Assembly: GCA_025201845.1 (NCBI GenBank)
Contig: MU603976.1
Coordinates: 48,211-112,210, forward strand
DNA: 64,000 nucleotides
From: Martensiomyces pterosporus
Taxonomy: Eukaryota > Kickxellomycota > Kickxellomycetes > Kickxellales > Kickxellaceae
Direction: 5' to 3'
A program made the position numbers and the translations under genes. Of this stretch, positions 38,716 through 49,147 are shown piece by piece (the stretch's first letter is position 1; each line of letters starts with the position of its first letter). Below the pieces are notes generated by a model, which was not told the origin of the DNA, made no database searches, and saw only the letters and a program-made list of their open reading frames with translations.

Positions 38716-39654
38716 TCACTTCATGTGGGTGTCAAACCACTCGATCAGCAGCTTTGGGTTCTCAGGGAAGTAGTTGTAGCCGTCAAAGCGACGCGTGGTG
38801 CCGTAGATCCAATGGAGCTTCTTGTCCTTGCAGCTGATGTTGTCGAAGATGGCCTGGATATCGCTAGGATCCGTCATGCAGTCGTCATGGACCTGGGCGA
38901 TGAGTGTTGGCCAAGTGACAGCCTTTGCGTAGGGGATGGGCGACATATTGTCAGCAGTGAAGCTGTTGATAAGCTGGGTGGCTCTGTTGATCTCGTCGTA
39001 CTTTTCTGGCATGCCCAGCAGCTTGGTCACAGCCTTGTAGAATGCCTCCATGGAGACAGGCTGTGGAGACACCTGGCAGACAATGTCTTTGAAGTACTCT
39101 GGGTAACGTGCAGCTGCAATAAATGTGGAGTTGGCGCCGACGCACCGGCTGTACAGCCCGATCTTCATGTTCTTGGTGTCTGGACGGCTCCTGGCGTACT
39201 TGATTGAGGCGGCGACGTCGCGCGACTCGTACCACCCGTTGCCGGTGATGCCGCCGTTTGCCGCGCCAGAGTGGCCGTGGTTGCGTAGGTCGTAGCAGAG
39301 GACATTGTACCCGGCGTCGTGGAGGTGCTTGTAGTCGGGCATGAAGTTGATCCGGAACGTGTTTCCGCCTGCTGCACCGATCGACCTCCAGGGCTCGATG
39401 TCGCCGGGGAATCCCGACCGGTTCATCCAGAGGACGTGGTTGCAGATCACAAGCAGGTTGGAGCCCTTGCAGGGGAAGAACCAGCCCTCGAGTGGGACTC
39501 CATCCAGAGACGGGAAGAATACGTCTTCGTACTCCAATCCGTAGTCCTCGGGGTAGTGCAGGATCGGGCAGCGGATCGGCTTGGCAAATGTCTCGGCAAT
39601 CTGCTTACAGATTGCGTTCTTTTGCTCGTCAGTGAGCTGCTGCTGGTCAGACAT
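38716..39654 (-). CDS. Alpha/beta hydrolase with an apparent cysteine nucleophile
   Basis: A 312-residue alpha/beta-hydrolase-fold protein. The oxyanion region is VICNHVLWMN, and the strand YNVLCYDLRNHGHSG is typical of the fold. The nucleophile elbow reads YSRCVGANS, so Cys stands where Ser is usual, as in dienelactone-hydrolase-type enzymes. An Asp (DDCMTDPSD near residue 255) could be the acid. The expected catalytic His after the last strand is Arg in GTTRRFDGYNYF. The substrate is unknown, and catalysis may be altered. The protein starts with a Gln-rich stretch (MSDQQQLTDEQ) and has no signal peptide, so it is probably cytosolic. The frame is open 43 codons further upstream; the ATG at 39654 fits best. 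Confidence 0.8.
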   Translation of the reverse strand: MSDQQQLTDEQKNAICKQIAETFAKPIRCPILHYPEDYGLEYEDVFFPSLDGVPLEGWFFPCKGSNLLVICNHVLWMNRSGFPGDIEPWRSIGAAGGNTFRINFMPDYKHLHDAGYNVLCYDLRNHGHSGAANGGITGNGWYESRDVAASIKYARSRPDTKNMKIGLYSRCVGANSTFIAAARYPEYFKDIVCQVSPQPVSMEAFYKAVTKLLGMPEKYDEINRATQLINSFTADNMSPIPYAKAVTWPTLIAQVHDDCMTDPSDIQAIFDNISCKDKKLHWIYGTTRRFDGYNYFPENPKLLIEWFDTHMK

Positions 39655-40084
39655 TGGTTGCTGCGACAAAAGTGGAGTAGGAGGGGGAGATAGCAAGTTC
39701 CAGGGTATATTGGAATAAAGGCTAAGGACGGAAGAGTGGAAAAGCGAGGACAAGGAACTCGCAAAAGGGTTTTGGATGTGCAAGCCTTTCTATAGGGCGT
39801 GTCGCACGCTATAGGGAGGGGGGTTTAGCACGGAGTAGAGGTGTTGGAGAACAAGCAGCTGTTCAGTATGGATGCATGCAGCTGGTGGTGCGGACTAGGG
39901 CTCGCTAGTTGGCTAGCAGTGTCGTCGCTGCCTGTACCTGGCTGCTGTCTCATGTAGTCAAAGAATGCAGTTTCACAGCCAGCTAGTCAGCAGGACGGCG
40001 ATGAGTAGTGTTGTAATGCACTGATTATTAGCAGTAAACACGTCCTGCTGGCTCCGTATTACAAACACGCCCTCTCTGGCTGTG
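39655..40084. other. Intergenic region
   Basis: About 430 bases between two minus-strand genes, holding the promoter of the hydrolase and the 3' end of the CCA-adding enzyme gene. No gene seen. Confidence 0.4.
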
Positions 40085-41926
40085 CTATTTATGCGCCTGG
40101 GGGGCGAGTGTAGGAGCAATCGATTCCGCGATATACACCTCGCATTCGGCCCTTGTGCCCTCGGGGTGGCTGAGCTGCCACTCCATGACTTGGTCAAGGA
40201 CGCCTCTAATAGCAGGGCCGGGCTTGATGCCAAGCAGTCTGGCTGCAGATTTGCCATCGACAATGTGCTTCTCGTTGAATGCCTCGACCAGCCCCTGCGA
40301 AACAACGCGATCCACATAGGCTTTGTACTTCTCCGTCACCTTATCCACTTGCGCTCCGCCAAGGAGCTCGACCGCAGCAGCGAAAATAACAGCCATAGTC
40401 CAGCGCGCCCCAATGGCGCGAATCTGCAGGCCAAGCGTTTTGCGATCCAGTGTCCCGGCCAGGCACTGGGCTGCAGCCTCAGAGATCCTGGGCGCAAAGC
40501 TGTGCAAGGCAAGCGTGGCGTCGACATCGTGGTTGGACAGCTTGATCCCATCGCGGATGACCAAGTGGGGGACCGGCAAGACCTTCTTCCTATCCTGTGC
40601 CCAGAGCTGGTGGTAAGGGTAGAGATAGGAGGCAAGCACCAGCGAGCGCCGGGATTCCGGGGTAGCCACAAAGAAGCTTTCTGGCACTCCCGATACAATC
40701 AACCCGCTGCCCTGCATATTGTGAGAGTCCAGCAAGTTTAGCACATGGCGCGTCATGCTCTCAGCAACCAGCTGGCCCAGAAGCTCGCCGCCGCCAGACC
40801 ACGACTCCTTTGGCGGCGCACGGAACACATTGGCATACAGATCAAACTCTAGAATCAGCTGGATAGACAAGAGAGGGTTCGGTCCCCCGGCCATTTTGTC
40901 CAGCTCCACGCCGACACGCTCGCGGCTGATCTTTGCGTCCAGATCGTGCTTGATCTCTGCGCGGCGAATAGCGTCGGCGGTGCTCTCATCGATCGTGTAC
41001 CCAAATCGACTGGCAAATCGAATAACCCGCAGCACACGCAGCGGGTCGTCTCGGAACGTCTCAAAGGGCGCCAGCGGGGTGCGCACAACCCCGTTCTTCA
41101 GGTCGTCCATCCCACGGCCCGTAAAGTCCTCGACTTGGTGGGTGTGGATGTTGTAAAAAAGCGCGTTTATGGTGATGTCCCTGCGGTAGGCGTCCTCGGT
41201 CGGGGTCCCAAACTCGATCTGCGGGATGCGGCTGTCAGAGTTGTATGTCTCGCTTCGCAGGTTGACAAAGTCGACCAGCAACCCCAGAACGCTGGTAGTC
41301 GCGGTCTCCAGGTGCTTTGATCTTTCGGGGTTCTGGTTGATCTTTGCAATGGAGCGCACCGGGTAGTCGTTGTCGGCCAAGTACTGGTTGACGTGCTGGG
41401 CCAAGTCGAATCCGCTCATATGGTTAATGGCGATATCCAAGTCGTGCGACTCCAGACCCAGGAGCTTGTCGCGCACCCAGCCGCCGGCAATGCGTAGCAC
41501 GAGCCTGGGCTGATCCGGCAGGGTTTCATGGATGTGGTCTACAACCTTGACAAGCAAGTCGCATATCTCGCGCTCCTTTGACGTAAGCACGATGGCCATC
41601 TCGTTCTGTCTGCTATTGCGGTTGGCTGTTTGCGGAGCCGCAGTTTCTGTGTAGTTGCGAGGGTTCCTTCCGAGTGTGCGGTGCAGCTCGGCCGATGTGC
41701 ACCTTCTCTTGCTGCTTCGTGCCTCCTCTTCCTTCTCTTGGCCGCTGCAAGACGTGGGCGAGAAGGCAGCCGCAGTGGTATTTCTGTGCTTTTCCGCTGC
41801 CAATTTTGAATAGCGTAGGCGGGGTAGACGTGTGCCGCAAAAGACGTGTTCGTGAGCAAAATATATGCGAGTGCTGAATGTGAGGTTGCGCGTAGGAGGA
41901 ATGAATTTGGCAAGTCTACTACTCAT
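40085..41926 (-). CDS. CCA1: tRNA nucleotidyltransferase (CCA-adding enzyme)
   Basis: A class II CCA-adding enzyme that completes the 3' CCA of tRNAs in nucleus, cytosol and mitochondria. The head domain shows LRIAGGWVRDKLLG and the two catalytic Asp in SHDLDIAINHMSGFD, then the PQIEFGTPTEDAYRRDITIN region (motif B), DDPLRVLRVIRFASRFGY (motif D/E) and the helical neck and body. Reading from the ATG at 41926 gives 613 residues with a basic N-terminal extension that could target mitochondria; starting at the ATG at 41599 (MAIVLTSKERE) gives a 504-residue cytosolic form. Yeast CCA1 uses alternative starts in the same way. Which one dominates cannot be read here. Confidence 0.93.
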   Translation of the reverse strand: MSSRLAKFIPPTRNLTFSTRIYFAHEHVFCGTRLPRLRYSKLAAEKHRNTTAAAFSPTSCSGQEKEEEARSSKRRCTSAELHRTLGRNPRNYTETAAPQTANRNSRQNEMAIVLTSKEREICDLLVKVVDHIHETLPDQPRLVLRIAGGWVRDKLLGLESHDLDIAINHMSGFDLAQHVNQYLADNDYPVRSIAKINQNPERSKHLETATTSVLGLLVDFVNLRSETYNSDSRIPQIEFGTPTEDAYRRDITINALFYNIHTHQVEDFTGRGMDDLKNGVVRTPLAPFETFRDDPLRVLRVIRFASRFGYTIDESTADAIRRAEIKHDLDAKISRERVGVELDKMAGGPNPLLSIQLILEFDLYANVFRAPPKESWSGGGELLGQLVAESMTRHVLNLLDSHNMQGSGLIVSGVPESFFVATPESRRSLVLASYLYPYHQLWAQDRKKVLPVPHLVIRDGIKLSNHDVDATLALHSFAPRISEAAAQCLAGTLDRKTLGLQIRAIGARWTMAVIFAAAVELLGGAQVDKVTEKYKAYVDRVVSQGLVEAFNEKHIVDGKSAARLLGIKPGPAIRGVLDQVMEWQLSHPEGTRAECEVYIAESIAPTLAPQAHK

Positions 41927-42145
41927 CAAGCCGAAGAGACAGGCAATGAAGGCCAAGGTCCAGCGAGTCGGCAAGAAAAAAAATGACAGAAAGAACGGCA
42001 AGAGCAGGAAGCGAAAAACGAGGGGGAAAATGGACAAGGGAAAGAAAAAAAAAGCTGGTATTGTGTATAAACGGAGGTTCTTGGTGAACTGCTGAGCCGC
42101 TCTGGAACAAGTGCAGTCGAGGGCCAAAATCCGGCATTGGCGTTC

Positions 42146-43807
42146 TCAGTTAGTAGTAGTAGTAACAGCGGCAATAGCAGCAACAGCAGAAGACAGACAC
42201 TGGGGACACACATATCGAATGGACTCCCAGTCGTCCTCGTCAATCTCCCTCCCAACCCTCTGTGCCTCGCCACGCAAAGCACAGCCCAAATGCCTCCACA
42301 CGCCGCACTCCTCGCACGCCGTCATTGCGCGCCCGTCGTCATAGTTATGCCCCGACTTGCCGCACGAGCAGCTGAACATCCAGTCATCCTCTTCCTCCTG
42401 GTCTTCCTCTGCACCCGCAGCGTCGGCAGTAGATTCCCGGAGGCCGCTTGCTTTGCCAGCGATCTCGCTTAGCGATTTGGCCACCGCCGCGCTCTCCATA
42501 GCCTGTCGCCGTGCCTTCTCTCTCCTTTGCGCTCTAATATTGCGATTCTTGACCAGCGCGTCATGTGAATCCACGGGCGGCACAGCGTCAGAGGCAGCAG
42601 TCTCCCCGTCTCTTTGGCTCCTCAGCCGCTTGGACGCTCTTCTACCCTCAGCCAAAGCCTGCTGCTCGTCCAATTGCCGCCGCTGCTCCACCTGTTTGTG
42701 CAGCTCCTCCTGGTGGTACAGCTCCTTCATAGCAATCCTCGAAGAGCGCTTGCGATGCGCCACGGCAGCCTGCATCTGCCGCCGCCTCGCCGCAGCATGT
42801 AGTGTGCCAACGATCCCCGGAGCAGCGGTCGCCAGCGCCTTGTACAAAGACCTCTCGCTCTTGCTCTTCGATCTGCTGAACACTTGCGGGAACGCATCCC
42901 ACTCATCGGCAGTTACACACAGAATCTCCCACAGATCTCCGCACTCCTCTCGCATTCGGTGTCTGGGCGGATCAGCAAACTCTATCATCTCTCGGGATGG
43001 CAACGAAGACCTGGGCCTTGCTGCTGCTGCCTTTGCCTGTGCTTCCGCTTGTGCAGCAGCGGCGGCAGCAGTTTGCGCACTGATTCTTGTCGATCGGCGC
43101 CGCAGTGTTCCTCCGTTTGACTCGGGCGAGTCCAGCGACTTTGGCCCGGCATCTGCATTTTCTCCCTTCTTCCCCCAGTCGCTGCTCTTTTTCTCGGTCT
43201 CATGTTGCGCCTGCTCATCACCGCCACCACCATCATCCGCTAGTAGCAGATCAGCAATCTGCTTTGGGGTCTCTCTATACAGCCTCGAATCGCACAACAG
43301 CCAGTACGTTCTGTTTAGATCATCCACGCCCAGCGGAGCAACTCTCCACATCTGCGGATCCATCCTGGCCACACACCCAATGGACCTGAAGTTATCCGGG
43401 CGACAAAACACCAGCTCACAGGTCTCCAGCACCACCCTAACGCGGTCGCCCACTCCGATGCCAAACAGCCCCAGCTCCTCAAACGACTCTGGCAGGGCGT
43501 GAGCCTGGCTGCCGGCATCCGCGTAGTACCTCTCCCATGCCCTCGCGATATAGTGCTCAAGCCGGTTCTCGTCGATGTTCCGGTTGCCCGTCAGCGTGCG
43601 CAGCGCCCTTTTGGCCACCTGCCGGATGAGCGGGCTGCTGCTGTCGTCGACCTGGCAGAGCTCAGCCTCTAGTCTCTCAATCTCGAACGTCTCCACATTC
43701 AAGGCGGTGTGAAAAAGGTGCAGGAAATGCGACAGCCGTGCGAAATTGCGCGTGTCGCGGAGCCCTCCTGAGCGCAGCTGCCTGGCTTTCGGCGTAGCGA
43801 GCGGCAT
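42146..43807 (-). CDS. Chromatin protein with DDT/WHIM-like region and C-terminal PHD finger
   Basis: A 553-residue nuclear protein. Residues about 20-110 (LSHFLHLFHTALNVETFEIE, ELCQVDD) resemble a DDT domain, followed near 160-185 by LGVDDLNRTYWLLCDSRLYR, the WHIM-like motif of ISWI-associated remodelling factors such as RSF1. A charged, Ala/Gln-rich coiled-coil region (about 330-450) leads to a PHD finger at the C-terminus (CSCGKSGHNYDDGRAMTACE, CGVWRHLGCA, CPQC). PHD fingers of this type read histone tails. It may be the large subunit of an ISWI-type remodeller, but the exact ortholog is not clear. The last residues are a short Thr repeat encoded by repeated triplets. Confidence 0.75.
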   Translation of the reverse strand: MPLATPKARQLRSGGLRDTRNFARLSHFLHLFHTALNVETFEIERLEAELCQVDDSSSPLIRQVAKRALRTLTGNRNIDENRLEHYIARAWERYYADAGSQAHALPESFEELGLFGIGVGDRVRVVLETCELVFCRPDNFRSIGCVARMDPQMWRVAPLGVDDLNRTYWLLCDSRLYRETPKQIADLLLADDGGGGDEQAQHETEKKSSDWGKKGENADAGPKSLDSPESNGGTLRRRSTRISAQTAAAAAAQAEAQAKAAAARPRSSLPSREMIEFADPPRHRMREECGDLWEILCVTADEWDAFPQVFSRSKSKSERSLYKALATAAPGIVGTLHAAARRRQMQAAVAHRKRSSRIAMKELYHQEELHKQVEQRRQLDEQQALAEGRRASKRLRSQRDGETAASDAVPPVDSHDALVKNRNIRAQRREKARRQAMESAAVAKSLSEIAGKASGLRESTADAAGAEEDQEEEDDWMFSCSCGKSGHNYDDGRAMTACEECGVWRHLGCALRGEAQRVGREIDEDDWESIRYVCPQCLSSAVAAIAAVTTTTN

Positions 43808-44255
43808 TCTTCAACGAAAAACAAAAGACAGCGAACAAATGGAAAAACCGACAAGGAACAGAGCAAATAAAGGCGAAGCAGCCAAGAAGCAAAAAAAAAA
43901 AAAGACAATCAAGAAAGGCAGCGAAGAGTGGCAGTGGTCCGCCCCTCTTTCAGCAAAAAGACACGAAAAGACGCGTGCAAGGAGATGTGCCACGCCAGCC
44001 AACAGGGAGAAACGCACTAGGACCAGCAGTGGCCAGGAAAGAGCAGTGTCATTGTAAAGGGGAAACGGGCCAAACTGAAAAAGACGCGACGGCATCCGCC
44101 ACAGCCATTCCCAGCAGCTCACAAGCCCCGAAAGCAGGAGCGCGAGCGTGCAGCCGAGAGGCAAGCGAGGCGCCAAAGAAGGAAAGGCTACAAAACGCGC
44201 GGTGGGATGCATAATCTCCTCCTGCCTGCTCGCTTAATAGTTTTCTGTGCGTGCT
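43808..44255. other. Intergenic region
   Basis: About 450 A-rich bases (including a run of 13 A near 43891) between the PHD-finger gene start and the protease stop. No gene seen. Confidence 0.4.
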
Positions 44256-47200
44256 TTACTTGTATTTTGGTTCCAGCGGTCTTGTAGGAATAGGCGCACC
44301 GGACTGGCGCAGCGTGGCCTTGAATGTCGACGCCTCTCTAAACACCCACGCTCCGCTGGGCGTCTTGATCGCTCCAATGTTCTCCAGGCTGCCCTTGTCC
44401 GCGACTGCCGACGACTTGCTCTTGGCGCTGTTCACGCCATTGGCCGTTGGTGCCTCAGCAGAATGCCCGGCGCTCGGGCCCTCAGCTGCCATAGACAGCG
44501 CGGTTCGCACGTACGACGACTGGCCAGCGATCTTCGACACGACCCTTTGCACATCTGCCGATGGCTTGTCGGCCTTGGCCGCTGCCTCTTCATACAGCGC
44601 CTTGAGCCCCTCAAAGGCCGCATCGCTGTCGGCGCCAGAAAGCGACCCGATAAACCTGTCGACATCGTCAAGCGACAGCTCCGTCGCTCCGTCGCGGTGG
44701 AGGCATCCATGCAGCGCAATGGAAATAGCCGGGTACTTGGCCAGATCCTCGTACAATGGCTGCGGGATCTTGGACGACCAAATCGCCGCCGTCAGCCGAG
44801 TGTACCTGGGCGCAGTCAGCGGGTTGACGTACTGGTCCCAGAACGCCAGGATGTCCGCCTTGGTCAGGCTGAGCAGGTTGGAGATGTCATGGTCGATCTT
44901 GTCAAACTCGTAGTACCCGGAGCACACGTGGTGCCAGAACCTGCTCGTTTCTTCGTACAGGTTCTTCAGCTTCTCCTCCTTCTTGACCTTCAGACTGTTG
45001 ACGTACCGGTCAAACTCCTCCTGCGTCATCTCCTCCAAGCGCTTGCGGAACCCGCTTATGAACTGGTCGATGCGCAGCGAGACATATGCGGGGTTAGATT
45101 CGCTCTGCACCAGCAGGCGAAGCGCCATCGGTCCGCCGTTGTATTTGCGGTCGCTGCTGTACGTGATGTAGCCCAGCTGCTCCTTGGTGCGCAGCTGGTC
45201 AAAGAACGGCTCCTGCATGATCAGCGACAGCAGGTCAAGCAGTGCACGCTCCCGGTAGTTCTCGGCGGATCCGGTGTAGATTGACTGGTCGACGCCGCTG
45301 TTCAGGTTGCCCTCGTCGGGCATTGTTGCGTGGTGGATGAACGTTCCGGGGTTGTGCAGCAGCGCACGCGGCACGCGGCGGGCGTAGTCGGGAAGCGGCT
45401 TGAACCCAAGCACCTCGACAATGCTGTCAGCGGTGGCCAGCGCATCGGCTTCGGAAAAGTTGCCCATCACAATCATTTGGACTCTGGCCAGGTCAAACAG
45501 CGAGTCAATGAACAGCTGCAGCTTCTCCTTGGTGACCATGTCAAAGGCGCTGAGCTTGTCCGAATACCGCCACATCATCGCCTGGTTGAGGAAGTTGACG
45601 TTCGTCTGGATGTGGTTGTAGGGCTCAGAGTGCTTGGCGTTGTCCAGCTTCTTTTTCACCTCGCGGCTGTACACCTCGAACCGCGTATCGTCGACCTTGT
45701 GCGATCTAAGCGCCTTGAGCAAGATCTCCAGCAGCCTTGGCAGCTTGTCGTTGAACCCGTCGAGGTGCAGGAAGATGCCGTCAGCAGAGTCACGGATGTC
45801 GAACCACAGCCCAGCCACCTGCGCATCATACGTGATTTCCGAAAGGCTGTCCTTGAGGATCAGCACAAACAGCTGGCTGAGGATGCTGTTCAGCGGCGAC
45901 TCGTACACGCGCGGCGTCTCAACAACAATGCGGATCTCGCCGCGCGGAAGGAAGAAGCGGTCGTCGCGCTTGAACCACACCTCAGCACCCTGAGTGCGTC
46001 TCAGCAAAACCGGCGCCTGTGCGGGCTCCGCGGGCCTCTCGGGCTTGTCTACATCGAGGTTATCGGGGATGAACCAGTTGGGCTCGGGGAGATGGAGCTC
46101 GTCAAACAGCAGCTCGCCGTGGATGTCGGCCATCAGGTCCTCGGGGATCGGGTCGACGCGGTAGCTGATGCCATAGTACTTCTCCTTGCGCTCGCACTCG
46201 ACGTCAAACTCCCTGGCGGCCAGCAGGACGCGGAAGTTGTCCGGGTTCAGCTCGCTCTGCACCCTTTTCACGAGCTCCTCGTCAAACCCGCGGAGCAGGA
46301 TGTTGTTGGACAGGATGTTCTGCGGCGGCAGGTACCGATTCTGCATGATGCTAGCAAGCGTAGAGGCCAGGTTGACGGCGTCGTTCTTCTCCATAAACTT
46401 GTACTCGATCTCGCTGACGCGCTGCAGCTCATCCTGGAACCACTTCTGTGGCTCCTTTGACAGAAGCAGCTGGATAAACGCGAATATTGCCCGGACCACA
46501 TCCTTGTAGTGCTTCATTCCAAGCTCAGTCAGGCTGACAGTGACCTTGAACATGTCGAATCCGTCGGCCGAGGTAGGGGACCTGCCAGCAACGATGCTCG
46601 TTGCCCATCCGCGCCTCTTGAGGTACGAGAGCACAGATCCCTTGCCCTCGTGCCCAATCAGCGAGCCCAGGTATCTCGCGGGCTTGGTCAGATAGTACGG
46701 CTTGAGGTCAGGCAGCGGGAAAGTCAGGTCAAGGGTGCGCTGCTCACGGATGCTCTTGATGCGGATCAGCTTGCCAACCTCCTTCTTAGTCAGCGGATGG
46801 CCCTTGAACAGGGGCTTAGTCATCCCCTTGCTCTCGATCTCGGAAAACTTTGACACGGCCCACTCGGCGAGCTGGTCCAAAGAGTCGCGGCCGACAATAA
46901 CGAGCTTCATGATGTCCGCCGAGTAGTATTTGGCGTGGAACTTGAGAAGCTCCTCCCGAAGATCGACACCGAGCTCCTTTGCCGCACCCGTAAGCGTGTC
47001 CGCGTTTCCGGTGGCAAAGAGATTGAAGGGGTGGCTGGGGCTTGACAGCTCCTTCTCGATCTGGTACTGGCGCCACATGTCGTTCTGAATGTTCTTCTTG
47101 TGCTCCGAGTCCACAGCGCGCACCTCACGGTCGGTACAGTCGGCAGTGAACAGCGGGTTGATGAAGAACTGCGAGAATCGGTCCAGCGCACCCTCGAGGG

Positions 47201-48481
47201 CGTCGTACGTCACCTCAAAGTAGTAGCACGTGTCCTCGAGGTCAGTGTACGCATTGGAGTAGCCGCCGTGAGCCGAGAGGTACTACAGGGACAAGGCGGA
47301 GCAAAGCAAAGCAAAACGCCCGCAGGGGTGTGCACGTACATGCCACCAGCAGCGGCTTGTCAGCACTGATTCTGGTATGAAGTGGAAACGCCGGCCGATA
47401 AAAGCAAAGCAGCAGCAGAGTGACATAATGGCAAAGTGCTTACGGCATTGTACTCGTTCTCCTTTGGATACCGCTCGGTTCCCTATAGAAATTTTAATAA
47501 CAACAAAAAGGGTCATTCAGATGACAGCAGCAACAACAAATTAGATGTGCACAATCGAGTGATATTGCGTTTTTCAGGTCATGGACAATGAACTGTCATG
47601 TAAATGAACTGCATGCATCAGCGTCGCCATTTTCCAGCTGCCTTCGCTGCGCGCCAGCTCGCCATGCCGCCATCGCCTCTCCCACCACCTTCTCAGACAA
47701 CCCAGGGAATGCGGCTCTCGCTTTCACACACAGACACCAAAAGAGCACCCAGCTGCCTGTCCGGATACGGTGTCAGACTGGGAAGAAGGGGCGCCTGGCA
47801 TGCAAGGATTAGCAGGCGCTGTCCACGGCTGCCAAAAGCGAAGTGGCGAGGGGCGAAAACAAAAAGCCAGGACCCACCCTGCGCATAGACAGTAGCCCAG
47901 AAAAGAGGTGTCGTAGGCGACAGGAAAAAAGGTGTCGGGTGCCGCAAGAGAATCTTGCGCACAATGTGCAGAAGCAGGGTGGAAAGAGACTGCAATCCCC
48001 CAAGAATATCAAGTCGCAATGGCCAGATGCGTCAAGCCTCCTCAGCATCTAGTGGCAAGAGAGGGAGGGAGAGAGAGCCTCAAAGAGCAGAATGCAGAGA
48101 ATGCATTTTTTGGGGAGAGAAGCATGCAGCCGAGTATGAACACTTTACCATGAACAGCAGATGCTCGCAAAAATGAGCCAGGCCCTGAAACTCGGGAGGG
48201 TCAGCCAGGCTGCCCACGTTCACATCCAGCGCCGCACACGACTTGCTCTCGGTAGGGTCGTGGACACACATGGCCGTGAGTCCATTAGGCAGGCGGATTA
48301 AGCGATACTCGCGTGTATCGCTGGCCGACTTTCCCAGATCTCCGACGAATTCGGTGTAGGGCAAATTGGACTGAATGGTCGTCCGCTCAACAAAGCTTGT
48401 CCTGAAATCTGCCACTGGAGGCAGAAAGGGATTCTCCTTCTGCGTCGGCAGCTTTTCCAGCGTCTCAAAAGTGCGGCCCAT
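44256..48481 (-). CDS. STE23: Insulin-degrading enzyme / Ste23-type M16 metalloprotease
   Basis: Three exons on the minus strand, 48481-48149, 47482-47444 and 47282-44256, give 1132 residues (human IDE 1019). The zinc motif HxxEH reads HFCEH at the end of exon 1; the third ligand is Glu in REVRAVDSEH in exon 3. The 39-base middle exon encodes GTERYPKENEYNA, a stretch conserved in the family, which confirms the splicing. Four M16 halves follow, with LIGHEGKGSVLSYLKRRGWA near 270-290 and the Arg/Tyr substrate-binding tail region. The enzyme degrades short amyloidogenic peptides, and in yeast Ste23 matures a-factor. Introns are 666 and 161 bases. A TATAAAA box lies 54 bases before the ATG. Confidence 0.95.
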
Positions 48482-48534
48482 GCTTAGCCAGTGTGCTGCT
48501 GTCGCTGCCTGGGGGTGTTCACTAAGTGCTTGCG

Positions 48535-48541
48535 TTTTATA
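48535..48541 (-). promoter_or_regulatory. TATA box of the Ste23-type protease gene
   Basis: TATAAAA on the minus strand, 54 bases upstream of the protease ATG. Confidence 0.5.
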
Positions 48542-48664
48542 GAGCGGGCGTCGCTGCGGTGGAAATGCGTCCTTTGCGAATCGTGGAAGCCAGAGTAGGT
48601 GCTAGTAACCGATTTCAAGCGCAAACACGTAAGCAATGCAAAGGCGGAGGGAGAGAAAGGCAAG

Positions 48665-48692
48665 GAGAGAGAGGGAGAGGGAGAGGGAGAGG
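48665..48692. repeat. GAGAGG-type purine microsatellite
   Basis: A short run of GAGAGA and GAGAGG units within a longer purine-rich stretch. Confidence 0.75.
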
Positions 48693-49147
48693 CAAAGCAG
48701 GACGGTGCTTGCCTGTTTATAAGTAAGGGCTAATAAATTTACTCTATTCTGGTCTTCAGACTTATTTCTAAGCGTGAATGTGGGAGGGAGAGAGGAAAAT
48801 AAGAATTACCTTTGGAGGAGAGAGGCAAGACGGTGGCTGTGAACTGGCGCTGAAAAAGCAGGCTTCTGGCATCAAAGCTTGGTTCCCGCTTGCATCATCC
48901 CGAAAATCAATCTATGCCCCCCTTACTCCGCATGCTGGAACACATGACGTGACCATGGCTGTGCACCCAGGCTGCCCGGGGCATATTTTTAGCCTCAGGA
49001 GTTACGCGTCACCCCGACGGATCCACGCCTGCCATGCCAATGCTGCATAGGAGGCGGCGCAGCTCATGGGCTGCAGCGGCGGTGGAGAAGCCGTGTTTTA
49101 TAAATGTACTTCACTATGATTTTGCGTATCTAGAGCATTCGGTTTAA

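Larger units (their letters stand above)
48482..49147. other. Intergenic region with a GA-rich repeat
   Basis: About 670 bases between the protease start and the GID1 stop. It holds the TATA box at 48535 and a purine repeat at 48665-48692. No gene seen. Confidence 0.45.

Noticed and set aside
42357..43502. 381-residue open frame on the plus strand
   Set aside because: Antisense to the DDT/PHD protein; its composition (Ser/Ala/Cys repeats) mirrors that gene.
45330..46460. 376-residue open frame on the plus strand
   Set aside because: Antisense to the M16 protease; no domain of its own.
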